NCBI GenBank assembly: GCA_017529865.1
Contig: JAFXNA010000020.1
Location: forward strand, 1-64,000
DNA: 64,000 nucleotides
Direction: 5' to 3'
Origin: Bacteroidaceae bacterium
GTDB taxonomy: Bacteria > Bacteroidota > Bacteroidia > Bacteroidales > Bacteroidaceae
The notes under the pieces are model-generated. The model was given only the letters and a program-made list of their open reading frames with translations. It searched no databases and was not told the origin of the DNA. Positions 58,001 to 64,000 of this stretch are shown piece after piece. Made by a program: the position numbers and the translations under genes. Numbering within the stretch: position 1 is the stretch's first letter; each line of letters starts with the position of its first letter.

Positions 58001-61000
58001 GTGACAGTGGTGCTGGTGGTGCTACCCTTATAGACATTGACCGTAACGGCTCCATAGACATCGGCCTCCTTATCATCAAGACCATAGCCGCCGCCATAGA
58101 GGTCACGGGTAATTGTACCGCCATAGAGATTCACAACAGTAGTAGGAGTGCCATTTGATACTGCATATGTGATAGTTTCAGTTCCGCTCTTTGTTGCATT
58201 CACCTTACCCTCGGCTGAACCGCCATAGACATTACCGCTGATGGTTGCATAGCCAACATAATTATCATCTGTTTCTGCTCCAATGTTCACCTGCACATTG
58301 TCTGTTACTGTGGTTGTAGGACCAAATCCGCCACCAAATACATCGCCGCCAATCTTGGTGCCGTCTTTTGCTGTTAGGTCAACGGTACCGATGGTAACCG
58401 TGGTGTTGCCAATGATGTCGGCAGCATTACCACCACCATAGACGTTGCCTGTGATATTGGCACCCGATACAGGATATTTGTTGGTTTCTGTATTCTTTGT
58501 CAGATGGGATGGCGTAGAAATGAAAGGTATTTCTGTCTTTGTACCGATATTGATAGCCGTATTACCAATGACATTCGCCAGATTGCCACCGCCATAGACA
58601 TTGCCAATAGCACCTATCTCGCCGTACTTATGGGCAGGGTAGGGAAGAGACGGGGTTGTTTCTGTGTTGCCTTCAGGGAAATAATCTACATTTCCCTCGG
58701 TTTCTGTATGTATTGCCTCATTTTCGGCATGACTACCCTTCGCTACATTGATATCAATGGTTGGGTTACCGACCATCAAGGCACTGTAGCCACCACCATA
58801 GATGGCACCGATGCTGGTAAAGGCGCGGACATTGACTTGTGGGTCAGCGTATGGCGTTGTAACCGTTTTATCAGCCTCATTTTCAATAGGATCTCCGTTA
58901 CTGTCATAACCATAAATTGAATAGCCTGCCATGTTACCGCCACCATAAAGCTCACCGATGACGATAGGCACATCACAACCACCTGTCTCCTCGATGTTCA
59001 CGGTGATGGAACCTTCCAGCTTACCACTATCCTTGTTACCACCAAACACACGTCCGAACTTACCACTGGTTATAGTCAGGCTGACATCGCCTGCTACATC
59101 CGCAGCTTTGGCACCTGCATAGATTTCGTCAATCCAACCATCAGGCATACAACCCAGCACGATGTTGGTTCCGCTACTCATGTTTGCCTTCTTTCCACCG
59201 CCATAGATATGTTTGGTGTTAAGCGTACAGGTAGAGGCATCTGGGTCGTGTGTATCGTTGTATTCTGCTAATGTCGGCATCGTGATATTTGAACCGTATG
59301 GGTTCTCGGGGTCAGTTTCATTGCCTCGAATGTCACCATTCAAGTTACTTCCTCCATAGACGGTATTGATTTTTCCTCCAATCAGTTTAACATTGGTTTG
59401 ACCTGTGCCGTCATCGTACGGGGTAGTAGAAAGGTCATTATTGCGATGATATCCTACGTGTGCTGCATATTCTGCACCACGTTCTCCGTTACCGCCACCG
59501 AATACGTTATCGATAATCTTGCTACCCACAATCCACACCTCGGTAGCTGGTACGGCTGCTGCGTTACCACCACCGTACACGTTTTTGATGCTGGTATAGT
59601 CACAACCTTCGATAATCACTTCGGTGCTCTGACGTGTATCTGTCGGTGTGTAGTCTGCTTCGTTACCACCACCATAGACGGCAGTCACATCATACATGGC
59701 GTTAAACGCAGATATAACCGAGTTAATCGCGGAAGTCAGGTCTTCCGCTGTCGCATTTCCGTCGTCATGCGTAGCTTTTGCTGCTGTGAGGGTTGCTGCA
59801 TTAACACCGGTAATCCATGTTATTGCGTGTGTGTTCTCGTCAACACTTTGCGTAGCCGCATCAATCAGTCGTCCTAAATATACCTTATCACTTTCCTCCT
59901 CTGCTTGGTCAGCACAATAGGGAGGATTGTATTTAGCACTGGTAGTTGTCATGGATTCGTCTCCATGCTGGGTTGCATACACATGTACCGTTACTTTACC
60001 TAAAGGCGTACCGTTCGCATTGTTACAACCGAATACTTGGTTCACAACACAACCCTTCGTAGTTGTAACGTTTTTGTTTAATTCTACCAAAATATCTCCG
60101 CAGACATTTGGCTCATGTGTTGCGTCACCTAAAGCACCACCGTAGGCATTACCGCTGATGATACCGCTAAGGAGGTTGACGGTTGTCGTGAGGGTGTTAC
60201 TGTAATATGTAGTGTTTGCAGCAGCAGTCCCGCTTGTCTGTTCAGTGTATTCGCTTTCATAAAGACCACTTACAGAATAACCCACGGGCATGTTTTTCAC
60301 GACGTACGTATTATTCTTTTTTTCATAATACGTTTTGCCTGCCTGAGCAGTAGCGTCAGTTGTTTGTTTATAGGTTCTTACATATAGACCGACTACTGAT
60401 GATTCTCCCACAGTGAGTCCGGGAACCACAATATACTCTTGCCCGTTGGCTGTGTTCGTGTTGGCCAAAGCTCCGCCACCATAGACATCATTACCCACAG
60501 AGCCACCTGTCATATCGACATTCACACCGCCTTTGACAAGACCCATTTTGCCACCACCATAGACATCGTGTACAACACTACCACCACTGACAGTGGTCTG
60601 GGCGTATCCACTCACACGTCCGGCATCAGCAAAAGTCTCGAGACCTTTTCCTCCACCATAGACGTCAGTGCCGACCTGACCGCCAATAATCTTGACATCA
60701 GTATGGTACTGCACAAAACCATTCTCACTTCCTCCATAGACGGATCCGTTGATAATTGGTGCCCCAGAGGCAGTGATGGTGCCATCCGCATTTCTCGTTC
60801 CACCAATGGTCACATAAGTATCGGTAGTTAAGGCCAGGGTGTAAACAAACGTAAGATAAGCGTCATTGGTTTCAAAGGTTTCCCAGCCACCCATGCCCAT
60901 ACGCCTAGGTTTGTTGTTTTCATCAAAAGCAGGCTCAACTCCCATTCCGGCACCAAAGACGTCGCCAGTGATGGTACCACCTATGATATTAACGGTACAT

Positions 61001-61893
61001 TTTCCAGAGTTTGTGTTGTCCAATGTAAACGGCATACCCATAGGCAAGTCGCGAGGAGTTGAAGAATCGTTCGCATTTGCAGGAGTCTTCACTTTATGTT
61101 TACCCACAGAAGCGATTTCGCCACCTCCATAGACATTACCTCCCACGTTGGCTTTGCCTTGAATGGTTACGATAGGATTACCACGTACCAACGCAGAGTA
61201 ACCATGTGTGGCTACGCCGGCACCAGCACCAAAGACGTTGTGCTTGATATCTGGAGCGCTGCCTTCGCCTGTTGCTCCTGCATCTCCTATCGTTACCGCC
61301 GTATGACTCTCCACACGGGCTATCTGGCCACCGCCATAGACGTTACCATGCACAGTACCGTCCTCGATGTTGACAGCCGTGCTGTACACCATACCTTTTT
61401 CACAGTAAAATGAGATGGTGTTATCGCCTTCTTTGTAGGTAACGTCGTTACCTTTACCACCTCCAAACACATTACCATGATCAATTGATACAGTACCACT
61501 ACTACCAATCGTGCCACCAGTGATTTCAACAGTACAAACGCCTGTATTATTGTCATTGCCTTCACTGTTTGCATTGCCCTCTTTATCACTCCACACATAA
61601 TTGTAACCCGGATCAGACTTGTCAATCGTACCCACGTCACCCAAGTTTCCGCCACCATACACATTACCATCTACCTGGCCGGTACAGATATTCACTTGAG
61701 TAGTTGTCTGTACACCGGCCTCGTTACCGCCACCAAAGACGGAACCATGAATCCTGACTCCTTGAGATTCCTGAGCCATGGCATGACTACCTGTCATCAT
61801 CACCAATAGAAGCAGGAGACCGTGACGCAGTCCTGCCTTCATCATCTTATGTGCATTATCGATGTTCATATTTGGTCTTATATCGTATGTCAT
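43090..61893 (-). CDS. Giant secreted glycine-rich repeat protein with C-terminal BACON domain
   Basis: This is an 18.8-kb uninterrupted gene for 6267 residues. A signal peptide (about residues 17-41, MMKAGLRHGLLLLLVMMTGS then HAMAQ) is followed by more than a hundred units of roughly 30-60 residues. They follow the pattern G-x-V-Y/F-G-G-G-x-x-x-x-V, then an alternating strand such as TxVxIxGG. This predicts a long beta-solenoid. Larger blocks recur at about 6.3-7.4 kb. Between units are small inserts, including FIVAR-like helices and a GLY..Y..KTYY motif. The last 97 or so residues are a BACON domain (from PVNITPTSLSFTQKAP), usually linked to mucin or carbohydrate contact. I see no type IX sorting tail. 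It is probably a surface or extracellular adhesin or scaffold; function is unknown. Confidence 0.85.
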   Translation of the reverse strand: MTYDIRPNMNIDNAHKMMKAGLRHGLLLLLVMMTGSHAMAQESQGVRIHGSVFGGGNEAGVQTTTQVNICTGQVDGNVYGGGNLGDVGTIDKSDPGYNYVWSDKEGNANSEGNDNNTGVCTVEITGGTIGSSGTVSIDHGNVFGGGKGNDVTYKEGDNTISFYCEKGMVYSTAVNIEDGTVHGNVYGGGQIARVESHTAVTIGDAGATGEGSAPDIKHNVFGAGAGVATHGYSALVRGNPIVTIQGKANVGGNVYGGGEIASVGKHKVKTPANANDSSTPRDLPMGMPFTLDNTNSGKCTVNIIGGTITGDVFGAGMGVEPAFDENNKPRRMGMGGWETFETNDAYLTFVYTLALTTDTYVTIGGTRNADGTITASGAPIINGSVYGGSENGFVQYHTDVKIIGGQVGTDVYGGGKGLETFADAGRVSGYAQTTVSGGSVVHDVYGGGKMGLVKGGVNVDMTGGSVGNDVYGGGALANTNTANGQEYIVVPGLTVGESSVVGLYVRTYKQTTDATAQAGKTYYEKKNNTYVVKNMPVGYSVSGLYESEYTEQTSGTAAANTTYYSNTLTTTVNLLSGIISGNAYGGALGDATHEPNVCGDILVELNKNVTTTKGCVVNQVFGCNNANGTPLGKVTVHVYATQHGDESMTTTSAKYNPPYCADQAEEESDKVYLGRLIDAATQSVDENTHAITWITGVNAATLTAAKATHDDGNATAEDLTSAINSVISAFNAMYDVTAVYGGGNEADYTPTDTRQSTEVIIEGCDYTSIKNVYGGGNAAAVPATEVWIVGSKIIDNVFGGGNGERGAEYAAHVGYHRNNDLSTTPYDDGTGQTNVKLIGGKINTVYGGSNLNGDIRGNETDPENPYGSNITMPTLAEYNDTHDPDASTCTLNTKHIYGGGKKANMSSGTNIVLGCMPDGWIDEIYAGAKAADVAGDVSLTITSGKFGRVFGGNKDSGKLEGSITVNIEETGGCDVPIVIGELYGGGNMAGYSIYGYDSNGDPIENEADKTVTTPYADPQVNVRAFTSIGAIYGGGYSALMVGNPTIDINVAKGSHAENEAIHTETEGNVDYFPEGNTETTPSLPYPAHKYGEIGAIGNVYGGGNLANVIGNTAINIGTKTEIPFISTPSHLTKNTETNKYPVSGANITGNVYGGGNAADIIGNTTVTIGTVDLTAKDGTKIGGDVFGGGFGPTTTVTDNVQVNIGAETDDNYVGYATISGNVYGGSAEGKVNATKSGTETITYAVSNGTPTTVVNLYGGTITRDLYGGGYGLDDKEADVYGAVTVNVYKGSTTSTTVTNVFGGNNLSGVTRNTVDVNIAGGTISENVYGGGNAADALGDVTVTVTDGSMVDVFGGGFGQTTVVSGNVEVNIGEKEGSTLSGSGIITGNVYGGSAMGAVNATKNSGELSPASDKTTAVKIYAFESLPGSVFGGGLGVDDSDDTNDVIAKNYGNTTVTMEGGTVGTAVYGGANINGTLKAKSTVTITGGTVGTAPAANEAIKDVVFGGGFGQPTLVEGDVEVNIGTEGQTTGGATIHGSVYGGSALGNVNAYDNNGTLTASTYTVQNETAYRETNVNLYKGTINGNLYGGGLGRLDVAAVQGVAEVLYTAQEATDYNTEHNLSEGDAGYVHEGDVKVAGVQAQDPISAVLANVYGPVTVTVKNGEVTDVFGCNNQNGSPQKDVDVIIEGGTIDNVYGGGNLAAYTGNSGTEVSMEVSMSGGTVNYVYGGGLGETAVVNGSTSVTISNGTVNQNVFGGGQQADVTGNVGVTIGDISNTSNIPVVTGDVYGGGAFAHTNTGNWNDNTYVQVTTTNGVSLVTGLYTKNGDNYTEITEPNLRATTTTEYYQKGNWLAGKVKEDGTTFYKTEVRLLGGIVGNAYGGGLGQMGMAEIQAEVARNYTQEECNAYNATLVGAIAGGTQLSSTQVTAVNEALSTSYTDNQQISEPDANAYNATLQGARTTSDIKPAVAHADAVEPIEANVYGDVMVTVNGTAFTHSFETPIDATGTAIPNALDVPTTGRVFGCNNLNGTPKGDVLVEVHRTRRITDAGRISDDHQENVFEIHSVYGGGNLATYQPAEGKATKVKIYGCKDTSIEKVFGGGNSASVPSTDVLILGTFYVGYAFSGGNGADWYQNGNAWYENNGAPVYGDATIIALGGKIGQLFGGSDTKGNVYGTSTTKLKGQDNFEGEGYETTDCPLQITNAYGAARGADIEGDVNFIVSGCNANDQIERVFGGSYDANIRGSVTLTITGGTFAQVFGGNDHGGTIGGEINVNIEETQPNCNPIIIQYLYGGGREAEYPGNGAKYITNEKDANGNYIGTLAYSAFPNASAGKNAKINVNVKSATRIDNIYGGSYRAIVNGNTEVNINMMKGNYVGTEITFPDTYRGDQIPNVDSPTGHYEEVTNLVYSNPEHDIPGSSVAGLYLMVHDAETDKDIYTRITDQDAVAEEGKTYYRLTQMTGTIQDDIGTIGNVFGGGYEGTVKGNTKINIGTETKVPILKRLNGAIVGADDQPIYDNDGKLIPGKTVVYNSDNDVLGAHITGNVYGGGENGDITGTTSVYIGTKDGSTIVPVGDSGISVAGNVFGGGKGIADSFFCDKAMVGVNNDNTGTENAAHVNDGTHIIIGNGQIGSLDENGKLIAGTGNVYGGGEIGRVEYNTAVTIGLEHETITSAPDIKGNVFGAGKGLSSHGYSALVRGNSTVIVQGNAKVGQSVYGGGEIASVGKYEVVNGMPQALVSQNLGKCYVTVQGNAEIGPDDMTMPTFMGNVFGAGKGALPYEGYEDTEQPLQVLPTGPVYYATKAEVGDDGDESNYLKFIESLALATETHVTVGGNAFVKGSVYGGSENGHVQHDTSVTIKGTCQIGAGFNKSTEKSLTKYTEAQFINPTTTGVTTENALAECASWEYVNTSGAPYDKFAKYQSGEKYYYDDAYTKYAEGGRPIAQDGHTFYGNVFGGGSGKEPYAPSKWHFEAGSVGGNTTVTINGGHILTSVYGGNEMTNVAGKCTVTMSGGTLGVPRTLEQIAAHPVTCYLFGGGKGDLRNRFFNMTNVGSSIVTVSGGIIYGSVFGGAEDGHVKGDVIVNIQSNAKIGTWGTSYVDGNIFGGGRGYTGTTLGAGNVNGNIAINITGGTMLGSIYGGGRMASVGTDFSSAQDPDKGQFFEDDPTTNEDEGLDHGHITIDISGGTIGNDYETITLAKADAENWTDADWTTWKATNHVPNTEFELSTDVYRASHTKGGNVFGGSMGRLTRLDGSPNELWTRLAQVKSSTINISGNATIKSNVYGGAEFGTTRDNVYVTIGGTRETNGSISKDTGTTATINGHVYGGGYGSTEDGAAYYSVIDAGTTKYLFTPMQYAGCVGSNTEVNVVGGHVKRNVYGGGEMASVGVIDYSVQEDENGDIKYDNKKYSYINAHKHADIDAPGTTSEKVYGFGLSWPYEFSYIMGGKTTINVEGGRIGTGWDDGKGYVFGGGKGRAFERYKEAHLANVRETEVNIKYATTADPANKETADCVAGAVYGGGEDGHVYEDTKITITGGLIGLSVYGGGKGLGTYQGYLRSRDGNHEWNNEPVNLPSWTAGKVYGNTYVTMSDGYVINNVYGGGYNGCVGKGNYASGIDDYYPAGYGETLRNDNLWSPSNNFNPNAAITSTNKPTTMADYFLSSGKCSVTITGGTVGTVNGTYGNVGGVTSMATPTGMVFGGSRGTAAEDVGRLSPRYAYAPDFFLGYVNNTEVIIGTRTVGTQGGNGNVADSGPTIHSQVFGGGRDGHVRNSAHVIINNGTIGQSYDTFESLSAADKAYHSRHRGNVYGSGSGMGTWDNGTHHGSSSGSVTRHTIVDIYGGIIYNNVYGGGAMSSIGPPRLPINGVLPDFAPKDWSSCTVNIYGGNIGVATDYEAHEYGGCVFGASRGGDNNSDESEDSYTTSLWTNVNIMGGSIAGNVFGGGQNGQVKCGVDVRILDGTIGNDVYGGGALAHTNYGNWDATKNNNAGYWAYDEHGAKYTTNVIILGGVIKNHAYGGALGQQMREAATGIAALDSVPAKVFGDIKVSLNGLELADYNSNVDKYRSYVTKVDPDNQRSDYMVPSSRTGAIVKRVFGCNNMCGTPVGHVKVHVFATQNAKKDDISHKYPKFGDLSEQSVYTITDYSGLTTLATEVRTDNEDLDVSAYTTTLSDNNATEDEKKAALENMIVAIARAKYDVQGVYGGGNLAPYVPRDLSIESAEVIIDGCGFTNIYQVYGGGNAASTPATLLQINGTYEVHEAFGGGNGADDYIVYDKEYKNPGANVGYKNYMELDSGTGTTSSPYTWKEKSDATDATLRRAYYRYGTGIAETRVAGGFIHRVYGGSNEKGNIQAIALSSYDEADEDCPLVVDQAYGQSKNAEIDAEVIQNMSCATGVKEIFGGAKDADVNSNITLNITNGSALQRVFGGNNTSGLINGSITVNVRETGCEPIIISEGLYAGGYLADYSIYGYNADRSVRTSAQYNALTNQQKEELAAKGIPYNSPRINVISATSIANIFGGGYEAKVVGNPHVNVNMQPGYVTVRKREKTSNDNPNPDYIYQEGDKYYVYKTGAGVYYHAPNVGDYNELTPVAGEGNENRFTHTLALGSIGNIYGGGNLADIDGDTYVEIGTGEWLNDYWQRETQSSDGHTYTFDNDTKTWSYTVTEGETATTTTYPGNGNPAPARNSAQISGNVFGGGKGQADTFTCEKAMVGVDGAGAMDADGDGKLDNEGGTSVIIANGTVGGNVYGGGEIARVEKNTKVTIGIEGDETNAPTNEPIIGGDVFGAGKGVETHGYSALVRGNPTVIVQGKAKVLGSVYGGGEIASVARYQVVGGSPVALANDWSGNCIVTIRGNAEIGPDNMQMKRVDEEGHLMLDADGNPLPPHDTGHVFGAGKGVLPGVYDYADETGYTGTYKIEEHKPRRMLAKLTPAGTPTPLSSSYSTSVEYDENNMWEYFGRDEDYHAFIETLALSSQTDVTIEDNAFVKGSVYGGSLSGIVQYDTHVTIQDHCQIGQGREITTRYENYQGTNLFESNTPPIKSGSGDDVVYYDLECAHWDYDKDSGASYDPFAKYLIGGKYYYANTLEDKHLNPADGKYYFDTAYKLPVYAEGGSNIAKDGHTYYGNVFGGGSGIIPYAPGRWHRAAGLVRGNTLVEITGGHILTSVYGGNEHTDVGTYTTDTNGELIVPQSGGECVVKMVGGTLGVPRTLDQIAAHPVTCYLFGAGKGDQRIFFNTWTNITNAQAHITGNARIFGSVFGGGEDGHILTDVETNIGGEVKIGETTYNAGNNLLIGTTGTSYVDGNVFGAGRGFSGDALTAGSVGGNVTVNIHGGTMLGSIYGGGRLASVGIGFTPATNTHYGQFTEDANGKTYGHVTVNISGGTIGNDIENLLEIEHTKGGNVFGGSMGRLELLDGTSPNPLWPQLAQVKTATVNITGGKIMSNVYGGGEFGTVRDKAYVTIGGTRNNDTGEINATGSPIIYRDVYGGGYGSTINSDNYNAIVKSVLPGENNTTITTIYGYTPMQWAGCVGQETEVNIHGGYIRKSVYGGGEKASVGIINYVLDEARYATETEIPEDKLKFYLKETGNYAVYKNITKHNNVDNSFALSWPYKVEYVTVPNGPAYLGATHINIYGGRIGTTKDDDYGTDNGDVYGGGKGVAGEYEDYVFCANVGSTEVNIDFTEDENMTLDPATYMDSGDCIAGAVYGGGENGHVMGDTHVTLTNGLIGHALYGGGSGKGQFTKWLTMIPEDNRKPITNTGSGTPPKKDGDQYEAICYSITAGKVFGNTNVTMKDGYVVRNIYGGGTLGSVGKGNYAGGPDDYSTSGYGERLTGDNNLWDGNNQFSQVFLNSGKCSVTVLGGTVGHITSNPSESIKDGLPYGNVFGGCRGASAPNIGESPRYLYSPEFFLGYVNETEVTIGINGATTGPTILGSVYGGGQDGHVRRDTHVTINSGEIGLAYDQETTAKTNVTKLGTANLDDTQWLARGNVYGAGSGISEYKYDFNYDGDYDDVVTYINPQTGRPSTMKETDASTSAGSVTRFTQVDIIGGIIHRNVYGGGSLASVGPPKIPPTRPDDGDTPRDVSQDRPGHQTLNLVNITGTVGTPDGYAPDTYSGDDSFKYNKVYGGEVYGASRGTDPDNTSLATSVWTEVNLLPGAHVLNNVFGGGDNGMVKQDAVVNVGLPVNITPTSLSFTQKAPINEESNSKTITVGFDAPWTAESSANWLTVTPSGTGGTITVTAADNLPAIGDNTAEERTATITIKGVFGQRTVTVSQAGGGN

Positions 61894-61910
61894 ATTTATT
61901 AGCTTAATCT

Positions 61911-64000
61911 TTACGGTTGCACCTCATCATTCGTAATAATGTTTACGGTTGCGTTTCCGCTTACCAACCCCATGTTACCGCCACCAAATACATTCCCGAA
62001 TATCTCGGTGTTGCCTGTAATGTTGATGGTGGTGGAGGCATTCGTAGCTTTGGTGGTATTGTTGACGGTACTTTGGTCACCACCACCGTACACATTACCA
62101 CTTCCATTTATAGGATTACCGTTTTCGTCATATCCTACTTTGGTATCTCCTTTGAGGGTGAGGGTTACAGCACCAGCCACAGATCCGAGATTAGAATTAC
62201 TTATATCCGTATTGGTATAAATAAAATGATTAGTTAAATCACTTCCCGATTGACCGTTGGTCAGAGTGACACCTGCTTCTGATGTGTTTTTCCATGTAAA
62301 TGTGGTGGTTCCGGAAAAAACACCTGGCTCAAACATACCAGAAGCGCTGTTGTAATTTGGATTAGTGGTGAAGCCGGCATCTCTTACCTCAAGGGTAGGC
62401 AGCGAGGCCGAGTAACCTGCACCGAACACATTACCTTTCACGGTGCAATCCTCTAATTCTGAATCTACCTTACCTGCCACTTTTCCAAGGCTTCCGCCAC
62501 CATAGAAATTGTTCTCGATGACGCATTTCTTTAAATCAGATTCTACATTATTGCACTGCGCCAGTGAAAACGAGGCGAACTTCACAAAGAAGCGACCGCC
62601 CGTCTTACCAGTACTCCAAACAAAGAACTCATAGTCGAAGTCGACAGCCACACCAGGACCTTTCTTACCGTATTGGTTATTCCCAGTACCACCATCTCTA
62701 GAATTAGTCGTGGTTCCATCGAAATAATTACCCCTATCAGAGATATAGTAACCTTGTAAAGTATTCCCCCAATCAGGAGTTGTATTGTCATAATATTTTT
62801 TTCTAGAATAGGAATTACCGCCAAATCCAGCACCGAAATATGTGCCAAAGACACAACCCTCAGCATTGGTGGTGACTTTCTTTTCCGCCTGCATGTTGCC
62901 GAATTTAGGTCCTCCGCAATAGGTGGTCACATGGCTGTTGTAGATATCGACTGTAACATTACCTCTGATGGGTTTGGCATCGTTGGTACCGCCGCCAAAG
63001 AAATTGTCGATGTCGGCATTGTAGATTTGCCACCGCACATCGCCATTGATGCCCTCCTGTGCTGCTCCTGCCACTTCATTGAAGTATCCACCACTGATGT
63101 AACATTCGGCATTGTCTGTTCTTTCCTCGGCATTCTGGTTGTAGGTACCCGTGAGATAGAAGCCCGGGAATTCACCGCCCGTCACCGACACCGGCACGTG
63201 GGGTGTGGACTTGCTGCCGTCGCTATGGGTACCCATACCAAATTCTTTAATCCACACATTGCTACCCACGTGGATATAGATTGTTTTACCCTTGACTTCG
63301 GATGACTGAGTAGAAACAAACTGATCAAAGATACCACCCAAAAGAATGAGCGGGGCGTCAATTTTTGTGGCCCCATCCAATGCTCCGTTTTCATACTCCA
63401 ACTGGTCGGAATGCACAAGGGCCGTGTTCGTAATCTCAAACCATCCTCTTGTCTTGAAGATGGTAAAGTTGCAGATAAGACTGGCACCATTGGGTTTCTG
63501 TGCCTGTGCTGTGCCGGGGATGTTCAGGAAGTCGAAACGTATAGGGGTTATATTCGTTCTGCCAATATGGTGATAGATAAGGCTGTAGTCTGGCTCATGG
63601 TCATTGTCCATGTCCACCGACATCATGGTGAAAGGTCTGTCTCCGTTTAGCGGCACAGTATTCAAATGATAATTGCCCATAAGCACGAGCGCGTTGTCGT
63701 AGACTGTTGATCCTAAACCTCCTAAACCATCCGTCGTATTAGCAATGTAGTTCAAAGCATTTTCAATACTAGTTTCAGCTTTCTGTCCATTAAACGTCGT
63801 AGGCGTTGCACCATCACGATCCAGCTGCGTGCCCGTCGCCGCCACATCCTGCTTGCCAGTATAGTCGTTCTTGTAAACCACATCGTAATTTTTGTCGGCA
63901 AGATATACTGCCTTGCCCCAATAGGGCTCGATTGTGATGGAAGTCACACCATAGGGCACATCGAAGTAGGCCCCCTGTGAGAATACACGCATGCTCACCG
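61911..64000 (-). CDS. Second giant repeat protein, C-terminal part (cut by the window edge)
   Basis: The gene runs off the right edge, and at least 695 C-terminal residues are present. The first half visible here is beta-rich with no obvious repeats (for example PFTMMSVDMDNDHEPDYS and ALVLMGNYHLN). From about residue 300 onward it changes to the same Y/F-G-G-G solenoid units as the next gene, ending GNVFGGGNMGLVSGNATV. It stops 17 bases before the start of the 6267-residue gene, so the two are almost certainly one operon and perhaps one functional assembly. The true start lies outside the window. Confidence 0.75.
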   Translation of the reverse strand, partial: VSMRVFSQGAYFDVPYGVTSITIEPYWGKAVYLADKNYDVVYKNDYTGKQDVAATGTQLDRDGATPTTFNGQKAETSIENALNYIANTTDGLGGLGSTVYDNALVLMGNYHLNTVPLNGDRPFTMMSVDMDNDHEPDYSLIYHHIGRTNITPIRFDFLNIPGTAQAQKPNGASLICNFTIFKTRGWFEITNTALVHSDQLEYENGALDGATKIDAPLILLGGIFDQFVSTQSSEVKGKTIYIHVGSNVWIKEFGMGTHSDGSKSTPHVPVSVTGGEFPGFYLTGTYNQNAEERTDNAECYISGGYFNEVAGAAQEGINGDVRWQIYNADIDNFFGGGTNDAKPIRGNVTVDIYNSHVTTYCGGPKFGNMQAEKKVTTNAEGCVFGTYFGAGFGGNSYSRKKYYDNTTPDWGNTLQGYYISDRGNYFDGTTTNSRDGGTGNNQYGKKGPGVAVDFDYEFFVWSTGKTGGRFFVKFASFSLAQCNNVESDLKKCVIENNFYGGGSLGKVAGKVDSELEDCTVKGNVFGAGYSASLPTLEVRDAGFTTNPNYNSASGMFEPGVFSGTTTFTWKNTSEAGVTLTNGQSGSDLTNHFIYTNTDISNSNLGSVAGAVTLTLKGDTKVGYDENGNPINGSGNVYGGGDQSTVNNTTKATNASTTINITGNTEIFGNVFGGGNMGLVSGNATVNIITNDEVQP

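Noticed and set aside
61894..61910. Frameshift splitting one giant gene into two
   Set aside because: The downstream gene begins with a clear signal peptide within its first 41 residues, which marks it as a separate exported protein.

Overview
The window comes from a Bacteroidota chromosome, most likely a Prevotella/Segatella-type member of the Bacteroidales. Genes lack Shine-Dalgarno sequences and are preceded by the phylum's -7 box TAnnTTTG. There is a BACON domain, carboxypeptidase-like and TonB-plug-like domains fused to an M56 peptidase, rhamnose-polysaccharide enzymes (GH106, CE12 type), an S16 protein with a long charged tail, and many Bacteroidales-style interspersed repeats. The genus is an inference from gene style, not from a marker gene. 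I found no rRNA or tRNA gene and no CRISPR array.

Layout. 21-1503: an IS3-family element with orfA/orfB and a -1 slippery run. 1628-5964: a small outer-membrane barrel protein and a 1179-residue secreted protein with a C-terminal tyrosine-phosphatase domain. 5972-13573: a redox and iron locus made of a hemerythrin-LuxR regulator, a porin, an imelysin lipoprotein, a two-heme DUF1111-type oxidoreductase and a fused ResB-CcsA cytochrome c synthase, which would attach heme to the oxidoreductase. 13833-16418: a BlaI/BlaR1-like pair. 16419-16766: a convergent gap with a candidate small RNA (promoter plus terminator) and a strong bidirectional terminator. 16767-18830: a FAS1 lipoprotein on the minus strand. 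19058-23618: a TGS/uridine-kinase-like protein, an overlapping ATP-grasp-like protein and a SulP transporter.

23608-35923 is one long minus-strand block. From its promoter end it runs IorA, IorB, a PaaK ligase, a double-ACT protein, an SSS transporter, a second PaaK ligase and an aminotransferase, followed by a CE12-type esterase and a GH106 rhamnosidase. The first seven fit reversible interconversion of aromatic amino acids, aryl-pyruvates, aryl-acetyl-CoA and aryl-acetates. 36177-42531 on the plus strand holds rpsP, mannose-1-phosphate guanylyltransferase, a BadF-type sugar kinase, a polytopic membrane protein and a propeller lipoprotein with one CxxCH motif.

42532-43089 is a stack of palindromic repeats and terminators. 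The last third (43090-64000, minus strand) is occupied by two tandem genes for huge glycine-rich repeat proteins built on a Y/F-G-G-G motif. One is 6267 residues with a signal peptide and terminal BACON domain. The other is cut by the window edge.

The most unusual aspects are the giant solenoid pair, the hemerythrin-LuxR/iron locus, GC-rich palindromic repeats inserted in frame into several genes (one copy recurs almost unchanged in non-coding DNA nearby), three REPIN-like hairpin elements, and the candidate small RNA.
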